Part shown: positions 38,757 to 48,091 of the stretch, piece after piece | How positions within the stretch are numbered: position 1 is the first letter of the stretch | Layout: the number at the start of each line of letters is the position of its first letter | From: Desulfovibrio inopinatus DSM 10711 | GTDB taxonomy: Bacteria; Desulfobacterota; Desulfovibrionia; Desulfovibrionales; Desulfovibrionaceae | Length of the DNA stretch: 64,000 nucleotides | Direction: 5' to 3' | NCBI RefSeq assembly: GCF_000429305.1 | Contig: NZ_AUBP01000011.1 | Location: forward strand, 143,739-207,738 | Position numbers and translations under genes: made by a program | Notes under the pieces: generated by a model | The model's input: only the letters and a program-made list of their open reading frames with translations | What the model was told of the DNA's origin: nothing | The model's database searches: none

Positions 38757-39857
38757 ATGGCGCGCATTGAACTCGATAATATTGCTCATAGTTACAAACC
38801 CAATCCCCAAGGGCCGGATGACTATGCTATCAAGCGTATTCATACCACCTGGGATGACGGAGGTGCCTATGCTCTCCTTGGGTCTTCCGGTTGTGGAAAA
38901 ACCACAATGCTCAACATCATTTCCGGACTGCTCGCTCCGAGTCAGGGACGCATTCTTTATGATGGAAAAGACGTAACGAATCTCCCTCCAGAAAAGCGCA
39001 ATATCGCTCAGGTGTTTCAGTTTCCGGTTCTCTACGATACGATGACTGTTTTTGATAATTTGGCTTTTCCCTTGAAAAATCGCGGCGTCGATCCAACGAA
39101 AATCAAGCAGCGCGTTCTTGAAATTGCCGAAACACTCGACCTGACGCCCTTTCTTGACAAACGCGCCAGTGGCTTGGCTGCCGATGCCAAACAAAAGATA
39201 TCGCTTGGACGCGGACTTGTCCGAGAAGATGTTGCTGCTATTCTCTTTGACGAACCACTGACCGTTATCGATCCCCATTTGAAATGGCAGTTGCGTCGGA
39301 AGCTCAAAGAAATTCATAAGCAATTCAAATTGACCCTCATCTATGTCACGCATGACCAAACCGAAGCCATGACTTTTGCCGACAACATCGTCATCATGGC
39401 TGACGGTCGATTATTGCAAATCGGTGCGCCTGAAGAACTTTTTGAAAATCCCGCGCATACCTTTGTCGGTTACTTTATCGGCAGTCCAGGTATGAACATC
39501 CTTCCCTGCACGCTTGAAGGCGATAAAGCCAAGATGTCCTGTGGCGAGGTGCCCATTGATGCTGAACTGGCACGAAAAGCACTCGCAAAAGGGGGAAAAC
39601 TCGAACTCGGCATTCGCCCGCTCTTCCTCGACCTTCGTACGGAAGCTTCAAGTGATGCTATTCTTGGTCGTGTCGAAACGGTTGAAGATGAAGGCGCTTC
39701 GCGCATCGTCACGGTCATCGTCGGAGAACAAAAGCTCAAAGCCCGCATAGCTGAAGACAAGACCATTCCGGAGAGTGAGTGCTATGTTCACTTCCCCAAA
39801 GAGAAAACCAAAATCTTCAGTGACGGCTATCTGGTCGGGGAGGAGAACGCCTCATGA
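38757..39857 (+). CDS. glpT: Glycerol ABC transporter ATPase GlpT-like, degenerate signature
   Basis: 366 residues. Walker A 'LGSSGCGKTTMLNII', Q-loop 'QVFQFPVLYDTMTVFDNLAFPL', Walker B 'AILFDEPLTVIDP' and H-loop 'YVTHDQTEAM' are intact. The LSGGQ signature is replaced by 'ASGLAADAKQKISLGRGL'. Because the other ATPase has a good signature, the pair may hydrolyse ATP at one site only, an asymmetric importer. It lies 17 bases after glpS and overlaps the permease start by ATGA. This GlpT is not the glycerol-3-phosphate antiporter of E. coli. Confidence 0.88.
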   Translation: MARIELDNIAHSYKPNPQGPDDYAIKRIHTTWDDGGAYALLGSSGCGKTTMLNIISGLLAPSQGRILYDGKDVTNLPPEKRNIAQVFQFPVLYDTMTVFDNLAFPLKNRGVDPTKIKQRVLEIAETLDLTPFLDKRASGLAADAKQKISLGRGLVREDVAAILFDEPLTVIDPHLKWQLRRKLKEIHKQFKLTLIYVTHDQTEAMTFADNIVIMADGRLLQIGAPEELFENPAHTFVGYFIGSPGMNILPCTLEGDKAKMSCGEVPIDAELARKALAKGGKLELGIRPLFLDLRTEASSDAILGRVETVEDEGASRIVTVIVGEQKLKARIAEDKTIPESECYVHFPKEKTKIFSDGYLVGEENAS

Positions 39858-40726
39858 ACAAATGGGACAACAATAGAGCCTGGTTTCTTATTCTGCCGGT
39901 CTTTTTGATCGTTGCCTTCAGTGCCATTATCCCGCTTATGACCGTGGTCAACTACTCGGTCCAAGATATCTTTGGCCCCGGTCAAGCCTATTTTGTCGGT
40001 GATGAGTGGTATCGAGAAATGCTCCATAATGGACGCCTCCATGAAGCGTTCTTTCGTCAACTTCTGTTTTCTTTTTCCGCGCTTACCATTGAAGTTGTTC
40101 TCGGTATCGCCGTCGCACTGACACTTCCTAAAAAAGGATTGGGGGCGTCGTTCTGTCTTGTTGCGTTGGCATTGCCACTTCTTATACCCTGGAACGTTGT
40201 CGGGACCATTTGGGTGGTTTTCGCCCGTCCAGATATCGGTCTCGCCGGGGTATTCCTCAATTCTCTTGGCATTGATTACAACTTTACAGCCAACCCTGTG
40301 GATTCATGGATCACCGTGCTCGTCATGGAGGTATGGCATTGGACATCGCTTGTAATTCTCCTGTGCTATGCCGGACTCCGTGCTATTCCTGAAGCCTACT
40401 ACCAGGCCGCAAAAATCGACGGCGCGTCCCGTTGGGCCGTTTTTCGATTCATCCAATTGCCCAAGCTGCATGGCGTTTTGCTTATTGCCGTGTTGCTCCG
40501 TTTTATGGACAGCTTCATGATTTATACGGAACCCTTCGTGCTTACGGGTGGCGGACCGGGCAATACGACAACATTCTTGAGCCAGTTTTTGACGAAAATG
40601 GCCGTCGGCCAATTTGACCTTGGTCCTGCTGCCGCGTTTTCGCTTATGTACTTCCTCATTATCCTGCTGTTCTGCTTCATTTTCTACACAGCAATGATGA
40701 ATTACGACAAAGGAGCCGCCAAATGA
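39854..40726 (+). CDS. glpP: Glycerol ABC transporter permease GlpP-like
   Basis: 290 residues with about six membrane segments. The cytoplasmic coupling (EAA) loop is 'GLRAIPEAYYQAAKIDGASRWAVFRFIQLP'. It is an MalF-like sugar-transporter permease. GGGGAGGAG lies before the ATG, which overlaps the glpT stop by ATGA, and the next permease overlaps its end in the same way. Confidence 0.9.
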   Translation: MNKWDNNRAWFLILPVFLIVAFSAIIPLMTVVNYSVQDIFGPGQAYFVGDEWYREMLHNGRLHEAFFRQLLFSFSALTIEVVLGIAVALTLPKKGLGASFCLVALALPLLIPWNVVGTIWVVFARPDIGLAGVFLNSLGIDYNFTANPVDSWITVLVMEVWHWTSLVILLCYAGLRAIPEAYYQAAKIDGASRWAVFRFIQLPKLHGVLLIAVLLRFMDSFMIYTEPFVLTGGGPGNTTTFLSQFLTKMAVGQFDLGPAAAFSLMYFLIILLFCFIFYTAMMNYDKGAAK

Positions 40727-41526
40727 GAATCCAAGGCAAAACCATTGGTCTTATCGCCTATCTTCTGTTTCTGGCATTGCCGCTCTATTGGTTGGTCAAT
40801 ATGTCGTTCAAAGAAACCAATGAAATCCTCGGAGGTTTCAACCTTATTCCCGAGCATTTCACGTTGGCGAACTATGTTATGATCTTCACGGACCCATCCT
40901 GGTATATGGGGTATATCAACTCCATTCAGTATGTGGCCATGAATACCGTTATCTCGCTGAGTGTGGCCCTTCCCGCAGCTTATGGATTTTCGCGGTATAA
41001 CTTCATCGGCGACAAGCACATGTTTTTTTGGCTTCTGACCAACCGCATGGCGCCTCCCGCTGTTTTTTTGCTTCCTTTCTTCCAATTTTACCAAACGGTT
41101 GGACTTTTCGACACCCATATTGCCGTTGCGTTGGCGCATTGCTTGTTCAACGTACCGCTGGCGGTCTGGATTCTGGAAGGATTTATGTCCGGCGTTCCGC
41201 GTGAAATCGATGAAACCGCATTCATCGACGGATATAGTTTTCCACGGTTCTTCGTAACGATCTTCATTCCACTCATTCGGGCCGGCATCGGTGTCACCGC
41301 GTTTTTCTGCTTCATGTTCTCCTGGGTCGAATTGCTCTTGGCCCGCACACTGACGACAGTCAATGCCAAGCCTATTGCCGCCACCATGACGCGAACAATC
41401 AGTGCAGCCGGTATGGATTGGGGTGGATTGGCCGCAGCCGGCGTCCTCACCATGATTCCCGGCGCCATCGTTATCTGGTTCGTCCGTAACTACATGGCAA
41501 AGGGTTTTGCAATGGGACGCGTCTAA
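40723..41526 (+). CDS. glpQ: Glycerol ABC transporter permease GlpQ-like
   Basis: 267 residues, six membrane segments, MalG-like. The EAA loop is 'FMSGVPREIDETAFIDGYSFPRFFVTIFIPL'. AAGGAG precedes the ATG, which overlaps the stop of the first permease. Together the two permeases form the channel of the importer. The symbol follows the glpSTPQV naming and is unrelated to the phosphodiesterase GlpQ. Confidence 0.9.
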   Translation: MRIQGKTIGLIAYLLFLALPLYWLVNMSFKETNEILGGFNLIPEHFTLANYVMIFTDPSWYMGYINSIQYVAMNTVISLSVALPAAYGFSRYNFIGDKHMFFWLLTNRMAPPAVFLLPFFQFYQTVGLFDTHIAVALAHCLFNVPLAVWILEGFMSGVPREIDETAFIDGYSFPRFFVTIFIPLIRAGIGVTAFFCFMFSWVELLLARTLTTVNAKPIAATMTRTISAAGMDWGGLAAAGVLTMIPGAIVIWFVRNYMAKGFAMGRV

Positions 41527-41621
41527 TCAATTCGGACGCACCGTTGGGCTTTCCATTTCGGCAACGCCTGACACAGGTTTTTCGATGTAATTCATGATTT
41601 GGAGACGGGAGGGGAAACTCT

Positions 41622-41894
41622 ATGCAATGGATGGCCTGGACGCCGATTACGGCATGGTTCTTCATCACCATCGGCCTCATCCTTATGGGCATGACCGTCT
41701 GGCAACTTGTCAGTCCCACTGTTCCACGAAAAGGATTTTTGCCCATTGTGACCACTCGAGGCGACCGCTTATTTATCGGTTTGCTTGGTGGAGTCTACAT
41801 TCTTCTTCTTTGGATAGGTTTGATTCAATCAAATCTTTGGTATGCTTTGGCGCTTGCCGTTTTGTATATCATCGTTGTCATGCGCTGGGGGTAA
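41622..41894 (+). CDS. DUF2160 small membrane protein of the glycerol transporter
   Basis: 90 residues with two to three hydrophobic helices ('ITAWFFITIGLILMGMTVWQL', 'LFIGLLGGVYILLLWIGLIQ', 'YALALAVLYIIVVM'). DUF2160 proteins occur almost only between the permease and binding-protein genes of glycerol-type ABC operons, exactly as here. The role is unknown; a structural or regulatory subunit is plausible. GGAGGGG lies 8 bases before the ATG. Confidence 0.85.
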   Translation: MQWMAWTPITAWFFITIGLILMGMTVWQLVSPTVPRKGFLPIVTTRGDRLFIGLLGGVYILLLWIGLIQSNLWYALALAVLYIIVVMRWG

Positions 41895-41997
41895 GACATG
41901 CAACGGTGTCCTGTGCCACAGGGACAAAATGGATCAAACGATACTGGTGTGTTGATGTGATTGTGTGTGGTTGAATCATTTTTACATGGGAGGATCC

Positions 41998-43752
41998 ATG
42001 AACATGCTGAACGCACGGTTCTGGCGATTTCTGGTTCTCGGCCTGACCGCGACAACGTTGGTCGGGACAGCGACTCTTGGCTACGCCAAAGATGGGCAAT
42101 ATGCCGACGCTGCGAAAAAGTGGGTTGACAGCGAATTTCAACCGTCGACTCTGACCAAAGAAGAACAAATGAAGGAAATGGCGTGGTTCACCGAAGCAGC
42201 CAAACCCTTCCGCGGCATGGAAATCAAAGTGGTGTCGGAAACCATCACCACGCATGAATACGAATCCAAAACGCTGGCCAAAGCCTTCGAAGAAATCACC
42301 GGCATCAAAGTAACGCACGACCTGATTCAAGAAGGCGACGTTATTGAAAAAATTCAAACACAGATGCAGTCGGGCAAAAATATATATGACGGCTACATCA
42401 ATGACTCCGACCTCATCGGCACGCACATGCGTTACGGCTATGTATTGCCGTTGAGCGATTTCATGGACGGCAAGGGCAAGGACGTCACCCTGCCGACGCT
42501 GGATATCAACGACTTTATTGGTAAGTCGTTCACCACTGGCTCCGATGGTAAGCTCTATCAGCTTCCCGACCAGCAGTTCGCTAACCTGTACTGGTTCCGT
42601 TACGACTGGTTCCAAAATCCTGAACTTCAGAAGAAATTCAAAGAAATCTACGGATATGACCTGGGCGTGCCTGTTAACTGGTCTGCCTATGAAGACATCG
42701 CCGACTTCTTTACCAACAAGGTCAAAGAAATCGATGGCAAGCCCGTGTATGGACACATGGATTACGGCAAAAAGAGCCCCGACCTTGGCTGGCGTTTCAC
42801 AGACGCGTGGTTGTCCATGGCCGGTACCGGCGACAAAGGTCTGCCCAACGGCAAGCCCGTCGACGAATGGGGTATCCGTGTCGATGGTTGCCGTCCGGTT
42901 GGCGCTTCCATGTCCCGCGGTGGTGCCACCAACGCACCGGCCTCGGTTTACGCTCTGAGCAAGTACATGGAATGGCTTGAAAAGTACGCTCCCAAAGAAG
43001 CTTTGGGTATGACATTCTACGAATCCGGCCCGGTTCCTGCTCAAGGCAACATCGCCCAGCAGATTTTCTGGTACACCGCGTTTACCGCCGACATGACCAA
43101 GCCCGGCACACCAGTTGTCGATGAAAAAGGTCTGCCCAAATGGCGTATGGCTCCGTCCCCACACGGCCCCTATTGGGAAGAAGGCATGAAGCTCGGTTAT
43201 CAGGATTGCGGCTCCTGGACATTCCTGAAATCTACCCCGATCGATCGCCTGAAAGCTGCCTGGTTGTATGCTCAGTTCTGCGTGGCCAAGACCACCTCGC
43301 TGAAAAAGACCCTGGTGAGCCTGACTCCCATTCGCGAATCTGACATCAATTCGCAGGCCATGACCGATATCGCCCCGAAACTCGGTGGTTTGGTTGAATT
43401 CTACCGCAGCCCGGCTCGTGTTGCCTGGACCCCCACCGGAACCAACGTGCCTGATTACCCCAAACTCGCGCAGCTCTGGTGGCAGAACATCGGTGAAACC
43501 CTGTCTGGTGAAGTCACTCCGCAGAAGGCCATGGACAATCTGGCGGCTGCTATGGATAAGGTGCTTGCCCGTCTGGAGCGCGCCAATGTTCTCGGCGAAT
43601 GCGGTCCTAAGTTGAACCCCGAAAAAGATCCTGAATACTGGCTCAAGCAGCCGGGTTCTCCCAAGCCGAAATTGGCAAACGAAAAGCCCCAGGGCGAAAC
43701 CGTTGCCTATGACAAGCTTCTCCAAGCCTGGAAGGAAGGCCGCGTGCGATAA
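41998..43752 (+). CDS. glpV: Glycerol ABC transporter substrate-binding protein GlpV-like
   Basis: About 584 residues, unusually long for a family-1 sugar-binding protein but normal for GlpV. It has a signal peptide ending near 'LGYA-KDG', then a bilobed binding fold ('YDGYINDSDLIGTHMRYGYVLPL', 'YRYDWFQNP'-like region, 'YTAFTADMTKPGTPVVDEKG'). It should capture glycerol in the periplasm. GGGAGG lies just before the ATG at 41998. Codon use is strongly biased, suggesting high expression, and a long antisense frame is a by-product. A strong terminator follows. Confidence 0.93.
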   Translation: MNMLNARFWRFLVLGLTATTLVGTATLGYAKDGQYADAAKKWVDSEFQPSTLTKEEQMKEMAWFTEAAKPFRGMEIKVVSETITTHEYESKTLAKAFEEITGIKVTHDLIQEGDVIEKIQTQMQSGKNIYDGYINDSDLIGTHMRYGYVLPLSDFMDGKGKDVTLPTLDINDFIGKSFTTGSDGKLYQLPDQQFANLYWFRYDWFQNPELQKKFKEIYGYDLGVPVNWSAYEDIADFFTNKVKEIDGKPVYGHMDYGKKSPDLGWRFTDAWLSMAGTGDKGLPNGKPVDEWGIRVDGCRPVGASMSRGGATNAPASVYALSKYMEWLEKYAPKEALGMTFYESGPVPAQGNIAQQIFWYTAFTADMTKPGTPVVDEKGLPKWRMAPSPHGPYWEEGMKLGYQDCGSWTFLKSTPIDRLKAAWLYAQFCVAKTTSLKKTLVSLTPIRESDINSQAMTDIAPKLGGLVEFYRSPARVAWTPTGTNVPDYPKLAQLWWQNIGETLSGEVTPQKAMDNLAAAMDKVLARLERANVLGECGPKLNPEKDPEYWLKQPGSPKPKLANEKPQGETVAYDKLLQAWKEGRVR

Positions 43753-43779
43753 GCCAACATCTCCTTGCACGCCTTACAC

Positions 43780-43809
43780 AAAGGGACGCCATTCGTGGCG
43801 TCCCTTTTT
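43780..43809 (+). terminator. Intrinsic terminator of the glycerol transporter operon
   Basis: Arms AAAGGGACGCC (43780-43790) and GGCGTCCCTTT (43797-43807) with loop ATTCGT, followed by T and A/T-rich sequence. Confidence 0.92.
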
Positions 43810-44020
43810 ATTTTTAAAGAAAAGACAAAGAAAAGCCTCGGCGACTCAATAAATCCCCGAACAAAACAACTTCGAAATACAAAATAAATTAAAACACTTA
43901 CAACGCACAAATGTATCACAGGTAAAATTAATTCAATAAAAACAGAAGATGATCTAAATATTCAACAAACGAATTCCAAACAGCGTCCCGTTAAACGTTT
44001 TTGAAGAGGGGATGGGGTCT

Positions 44021-44064
44021 GGGGAAGGGGGGAAACTTTTTTCAAAAAGTTTCCCCCCTTCCCC
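44021..44064. repeat. Perfect 21-bp inverted repeat, REP-like/bidirectional terminator
   Basis: The left arm 44021-44041 (G-rich, then AAACTTTTT) is exactly complementary to the right arm 44044-44064, with only TC between. It lies between the convergent glycerol transporter and HdrD-like genes. The arms end in A/T tracts at the loop rather than a T run after the stem, so it differs from a standard terminator. Elements with this GAAACTTTTT core are frequent between Desulfovibrio genes. Confidence 0.8.
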
Positions 44065-44084
44065 AACCGCCGGAGGCCCCCCTC

Positions 44085-45410
44085 CTACCAATCCACATCA
44101 CCTTCAGGTGTAATGCCGAAATGATCCCATTGTGCCTTGGCTTCAGCTTCAGCTTTTTCAATACGCTCTTGAGACCAGGGTGTAATGACAAGCGCTTCGG
44201 CGACAAGTTGCCAAATATACTTGACTTCATACGTGCACCCATCGAAGTATTTTGGCAAACGCTTCATGATTTGATCACGACAGTTCGAGCAGCCAACAAC
44301 AATAACGTTGGCCTTACTCTGCTGAATTTGCTCATATTTGTAGCGACCATGCCAAGCCGATTGTTCTTCATACGGCATGGGCCACAAGCCTCCACCAGCT
44401 CCACAACAATAATTTTGATGCCGATTCGGCGTGAGTTCGACAAAGTTATCAACACACTGTTGAATTATCCAACGCGGTTCGTCAAAATATCCTTTCCCAA
44501 AATTTCGTTCGAGTTCGCGACCATGCTTACAGGAATCATGAAATGTAAATGTCTTCCCTGCATGTACGGATTTATCCAACGTAATACGCCCTTCTTTGAT
44601 GATCTCCATAAGATAATCATACAAATAGATGAAATTGATCGCATTGGCTGGATCTTCTTTCACCAATGTTTCCATGCCCTTCCGGAAACCATATGATCCC
44701 CCACCGCAGTCAGGCATGATCAATCGACCAATATTGTGTTTTTTCACATAGTCGATTTTCCGCCGGGCAAATTCACGATTGGCGTCGGGATTGGCTGAAA
44801 ACAAGGCCCAGTCAACAGCCTCCCAATTCTCAGACGGGACGGTCCAGGATTCACGAGCAGCATAAAAAATCTGCCACCACCAAAACTGGTCTTCAAAATC
44901 CCCATAGACCTCTTTCGAGTTCGGGAAAAACAATGTCTTCGCACCATCTCTGTCGACAGGCACATAAAACCCTGGCAACTCTTCAGACAACTCCTGACCA
45001 AGCTCAGCCATTCCTTGAAGATATTCTTCTTGCGTGATGCCAAGATTATTGCCGGTCTTAAGATTGTTGAGAACGCCTTTATGTAATGATCCAGGAACGC
45101 TATCGCGGTTGCGGCGACTCCGCAAATGCGCCATAATTGCCGGAACATCGATATTATGTGGACAGTTGCTGGCACAGCGGCCGCACCCTGTGCAAAGCCA
45201 CGGAAAACGGGACTCGATAACCTCGTCGACAAGCCCATTAGCAAGCAAGCGCAAGACTTTGCGTGTGTCCAAACCATCTAATTCAGGAGCACCACTCGTT
45301 GGACAACCGGCTGAACACGCACCACAGACCATGCATTCAGAGAAATCATACTGGTCAAGAAGTGATCGGAGCTCCGGGTCCATGCATCGACTATTAGGCG
45401 GGTAATTCAT
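44085..45410 (-). CDS. HdrD/TmcB/GlpC-like iron-sulfur protein with CCG domain
   Basis: 441 residues, soluble. Two 4Fe-4S motifs lie near the N-terminus: 'CMVCGACSAGCP' and 'CTGCGRCASNCP'. A cysteine-rich CCG domain follows with 'MPDCGGGSYG', 'HDSCKHGREL', 'NYCCGAGGGLW' and 'VGCSNCRDQI'. The stretch 'WWWQIFYAARESWTVPSENW' recalls the TmcB subunit of the Desulfovibrio Tmc complex. Such proteins pass electrons between cytochromes, menaquinone and thiol/disulfide couples. Lying next to a glp island that lacks glpC, it might also act there, but it is convergent with it and monocistronic. AAGGAT precedes the ATG. Confidence 0.75.
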   Translation of the reverse strand: MNYPPNSRCMDPELRSLLDQYDFSECMVCGACSAGCPTSGAPELDGLDTRKVLRLLANGLVDEVIESRFPWLCTGCGRCASNCPHNIDVPAIMAHLRSRRNRDSVPGSLHKGVLNNLKTGNNLGITQEEYLQGMAELGQELSEELPGFYVPVDRDGAKTLFFPNSKEVYGDFEDQFWWWQIFYAARESWTVPSENWEAVDWALFSANPDANREFARRKIDYVKKHNIGRLIMPDCGGGSYGFRKGMETLVKEDPANAINFIYLYDYLMEIIKEGRITLDKSVHAGKTFTFHDSCKHGRELERNFGKGYFDEPRWIIQQCVDNFVELTPNRHQNYCCGAGGGLWPMPYEEQSAWHGRYKYEQIQQSKANVIVVGCSNCRDQIMKRLPKYFDGCTYEVKYIWQLVAEALVITPWSQERIEKAEAEAKAQWDHFGITPEGDVDW

Positions 45411-45891
45411 GATACAATCCTTGGTGAAAAGATAAGAATAGCCGTAGCGCTGAAGTGCATCCTTCCGGCTTGATCGTCAAAAATATCCATATCGTTGATT
45501 ACACAGTACGGTAACGGCAATGAAATCTTTATACCGAAAACAATGCACCTAGTAAAGCAAAGAGTATGGATATTGTGTTGGTGCACAAAACAGAAAAATA
45601 CTGTTCTGATCATTGTATAAATATATGATCATCATTTCAACATGTGGCAATGCTGGCATATACGGACATATGAGAGGTTCACCTGATTTGAATATGTTCT
45701 TTTCTACCGATGAATGCACATCTACAACATAAAATGATCATCACTACCAAACCAAAACCTATATCATTGGCATGAACTTTGTTTGATTTTCAATTGTTAA
45801 AACAAAGAGAGCGTTGAGATAGATTCTGATTCCATTTTTTTTGATTTTTGAGGAATGGTATCGAACACAAAAAGAAAACAAGGAGTTTCCC
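45411..45891. other. AT-rich intergenic region
   Basis: 481 bases between divergent genes (HdrD-like leftward, DUF1499 rightward). No open frame with a ribosome site and no RNA gene is recognised. It must contain both promoters. Confidence 0.5.
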
Positions 45892-46284
45892 ATGACAAAA
45901 GCATCATTCCCCACCTGTCCTTCGCGACCAAACTGCGTCAATTCAAAAGAGACGCATCCACGGAATGCCATTCTGCCTTTGACGTTTGATGAAACACAGG
46001 AATCTCGTTCAACCGCATGGAAACGCCTTCGGTCCGTTGTTCTTGCCATCCCCGGAACGCAACTTATCGAGGAAAGCACAGATAGGCTGGTTTGTACTGT
46101 AACCAGTCACATTTTTAAATTCATAGATGACGTCATTTTTGTCATGCGACCTGATGCTTCGGTCATTGATGTGCATTCAGCATCACGCATTGGGTACTGG
46201 GATCTTGGTGCGAACCGAAAGCGCATCGAACGTATTCGCCGAATATTCGAGCACAATTACGCCAGCAAAGAGTTAAAGCTGTGA
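45892..46284 (+). CDS. DUF1499 domain protein
   Basis: 130 residues. The signature 'PTCPSRPNCVNSKETHP' near the start and 'SHIFKFIDDVIFVMRPDASVIDVHSASRIGYWDLGANRKRIERIR' are the conserved core of DUF1499. The function is unknown. AAGGAG lies 7 bases before the ATG at 45892; the frame opens earlier without a ribosome site. Its 3' end overlaps the convergent isochorismatase-family gene by 28 bases. Confidence 0.85.
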   Translation: MTKASFPTCPSRPNCVNSKETHPRNAILPLTFDETQESRSTAWKRLRSVVLAIPGTQLIEESTDRLVCTVTSHIFKFIDDVIFVMRPDASVIDVHSASRIGYWDLGANRKRIERIRRIFEHNYASKELKL

Positions 46285-46844
46285 CGAAACTCCTCGAAAC
46301 TCGGCGTAGCAATACCAATTCGAGCCATATCTTGAAGATTATACTCTGTGATAGCTTTCGTCTGTGCTGCTGTTGCATCAGCGAGAACAACAACATCATA
46401 ATCAAGGCTTATGCCATCATAGGCTGTTGATCGAATACAATTCGCTGTATTGACACCAATAAGAACAATTGTATGAATACCAAGTCGGCGAAGCAATAAA
46501 TCAAGCTCAGTAGCAAAAAAGGCGCTAAACCGTGGCTTTACAATAACGTATTCATTGTTAGAGGGAGAAAGTTCTTGAACTATCTTCGCACCCTCTGTAT
46601 TTTCGACAACTCCACGGGATGTTCCGTCAAGAAACGCGCTTCGCCTGACAAGCTCAACATCAGAACCATCAGTCCTATACCTTCTACATACATGGACTAC
46701 AGGAAGATTTTTACTACGAAAAAAATGAAGAACTTTTGACATATTCTCTATCCTGGACATCGCTTCTCCAACTGCAAAAGGCGCTCCAGGAAGAACAAAG
46801 TCATTTTGCATATCAATCGATACTAACGCAAAGGAATTGCTCAT
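46257..46844 (-). CDS. Isochorismatase-family cysteine hydrolase
   Basis: 195 residues from the ATG at 46844 (MSNSFALVSID). The catalytic triad is Asp in 'SIDMQNDF', Lys in 'YVIVKPRFSAFFATELDLLL' and Cys in 'VLIGVNTANCIRSTAYD'. Members act on amides such as nicotinamide, or on isochorismate; the substrate is not clear. AGGAG precedes the start by about 10 bases. Confidence 0.88.
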   Translation of the reverse strand: MSNSFALVSIDMQNDFVLPGAPFAVGEAMSRIENMSKVLHFFRSKNLPVVHVCRRYRTDGSDVELVRRSAFLDGTSRGVVENTEGAKIVQELSPSNNEYVIVKPRFSAFFATELDLLLRRLGIHTIVLIGVNTANCIRSTAYDGISLDYDVVVLADATAAQTKAITEYNLQDMARIGIATPSFEEFRHSFNSLLA

Positions 46845-47186
46845 TATCTCAACGCTCCTTTCAATAGGTTTGATCTCAAGACACAACACAAATAAATTAT
46901 ACAAAACAAAGCACTGCATAGGAATCACCTATAACAGAAGCCAAACACATGATATACCAATGTTACAATGGAGGGCCGCGTCGGATCCAGTCCACAACGC
47001 AACACCACATAAAAATCGATAGATAAAAATTAAGTACCTGCTTCACTTATTGATCAGTTTTCAGTATAAACCAGCATCGTGCTCCTGACGAAAATATGAA
47101 GTTAGTCAAAAGAGAGACGTTTGATACGAGCATATGCGGTTCTGCTTTAAAGTACACAACACGAAGCCAACGAAATATTCAACACA
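46845..47186. other. Divergent control region, no gene seen
   Basis: 342 AT-rich bases between the isochorismatase-family gene and a response regulator gene. No feature beyond presumed promoters is recognised. Confidence 0.4.
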
Positions 47187-47615
47187 ATGAAATCACATAC
47201 GATAAAATCATCTTTTGAGCCTACAAAAAACCCGTGTAGTATACTCATTGTCGAGGATGAAGCAGCCAACCGTCTTGCCATGTCTCTTTTTCTGGAACGT
47301 TTTGGGCACACCGTGACCAAAGTGCAAAATGGAATCGAAGCCGTCAACACAGCTTTGTCGGAAAAATTCGATATTATTCTCATGGATATTCAACTTCCCG
47401 GTCTCGACGGTGTGGAAGCGACACGACGTATTCGCACTGAATTCGCTGAACGAGAACTTACGGCTCCCATTATTATTGCGCTGACGGCCCATGCCATGGC
47501 CGGTGACCGGGAGAAACTGCTTTCGTCCGGTATGGATGATTACATTTCCAAACCCTTAGATCTCTTCGACCTCATCGCGATTATCGATCGACACTGTGCA
47601 CGTTTGATCGACTAA
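47187..47615 (+). CDS. Single-domain response regulator
   Basis: 142 residues. The receiver motifs are 'ILIVEDEAANRLAM', Asp in 'DIILMDIQLPGLDGVEATRRI', 'ALTAHAM' and 'YISKPLDLFDLI'. This is the receiver style found in hybrid kinases (LTAHAM, SKP), so it may relay phosphate with the HPt-bearing kinase at 8.2 kb or another kinase. It has no output domain and no adjacent kinase. Confidence 0.9.
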   Translation: MKSHTIKSSFEPTKNPCSILIVEDEAANRLAMSLFLERFGHTVTKVQNGIEAVNTALSEKFDIILMDIQLPGLDGVEATRRIRTEFAERELTAPIIIALTAHAMAGDREKLLSSGMDDYISKPLDLFDLIAIIDRHCARLID

Positions 47616-48091
47616 AATTCATTTTTTTTATACGCGTCCAATTCTGACATTTCCTATCGCACTAGCTCTAAAACTCGCGAAAGTGCATTCATATCAACCA
47701 TACGTGCGTTTATCACACATCATACAAAATCAGCCTCACATACATTATAAAACAATATACCGTATCATGACACACAACAGCGGAGATGCAACATCAAGAC
47801 TACGCCTATTCAACTAAAAACCACATGAATCTGGTATATTAACAAAAATAAACAATGGGGATATACCCTGCGACGTATCACTTTTACGTAATATAGAAAT
47901 AATAAATGCTTTGTGTATTGTTTCTCAAGAGATCCCTCGTAACATTCTCATCGCTACTTAATCGTAATGAAAACGTTCCCTGCGGAAGAGGGCTCTCCAT
48001 TTCAGCATGGACAAAAGCAAAAAAAAAGATATATGCACTAAATCGGATTTTGAACTCTAAATAATCTTCCTGCTTGGAGGTCCCGAGAAAC
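47616..48091 (+). other. AT-rich intergenic region ahead of prmA
   Basis: 476 bases, clearly richer in A and T than the surroundings. No coding or RNA feature is recognised. Confidence 0.4.

Noticed and set aside
41878..43770. 630-codon open frame antisense to glpV
   Set aside because: It mirrors a strongly codon-biased, highly expressed gene. It has no ribosome site and no recognisable domain; the plus-strand protein is clearly GlpV.
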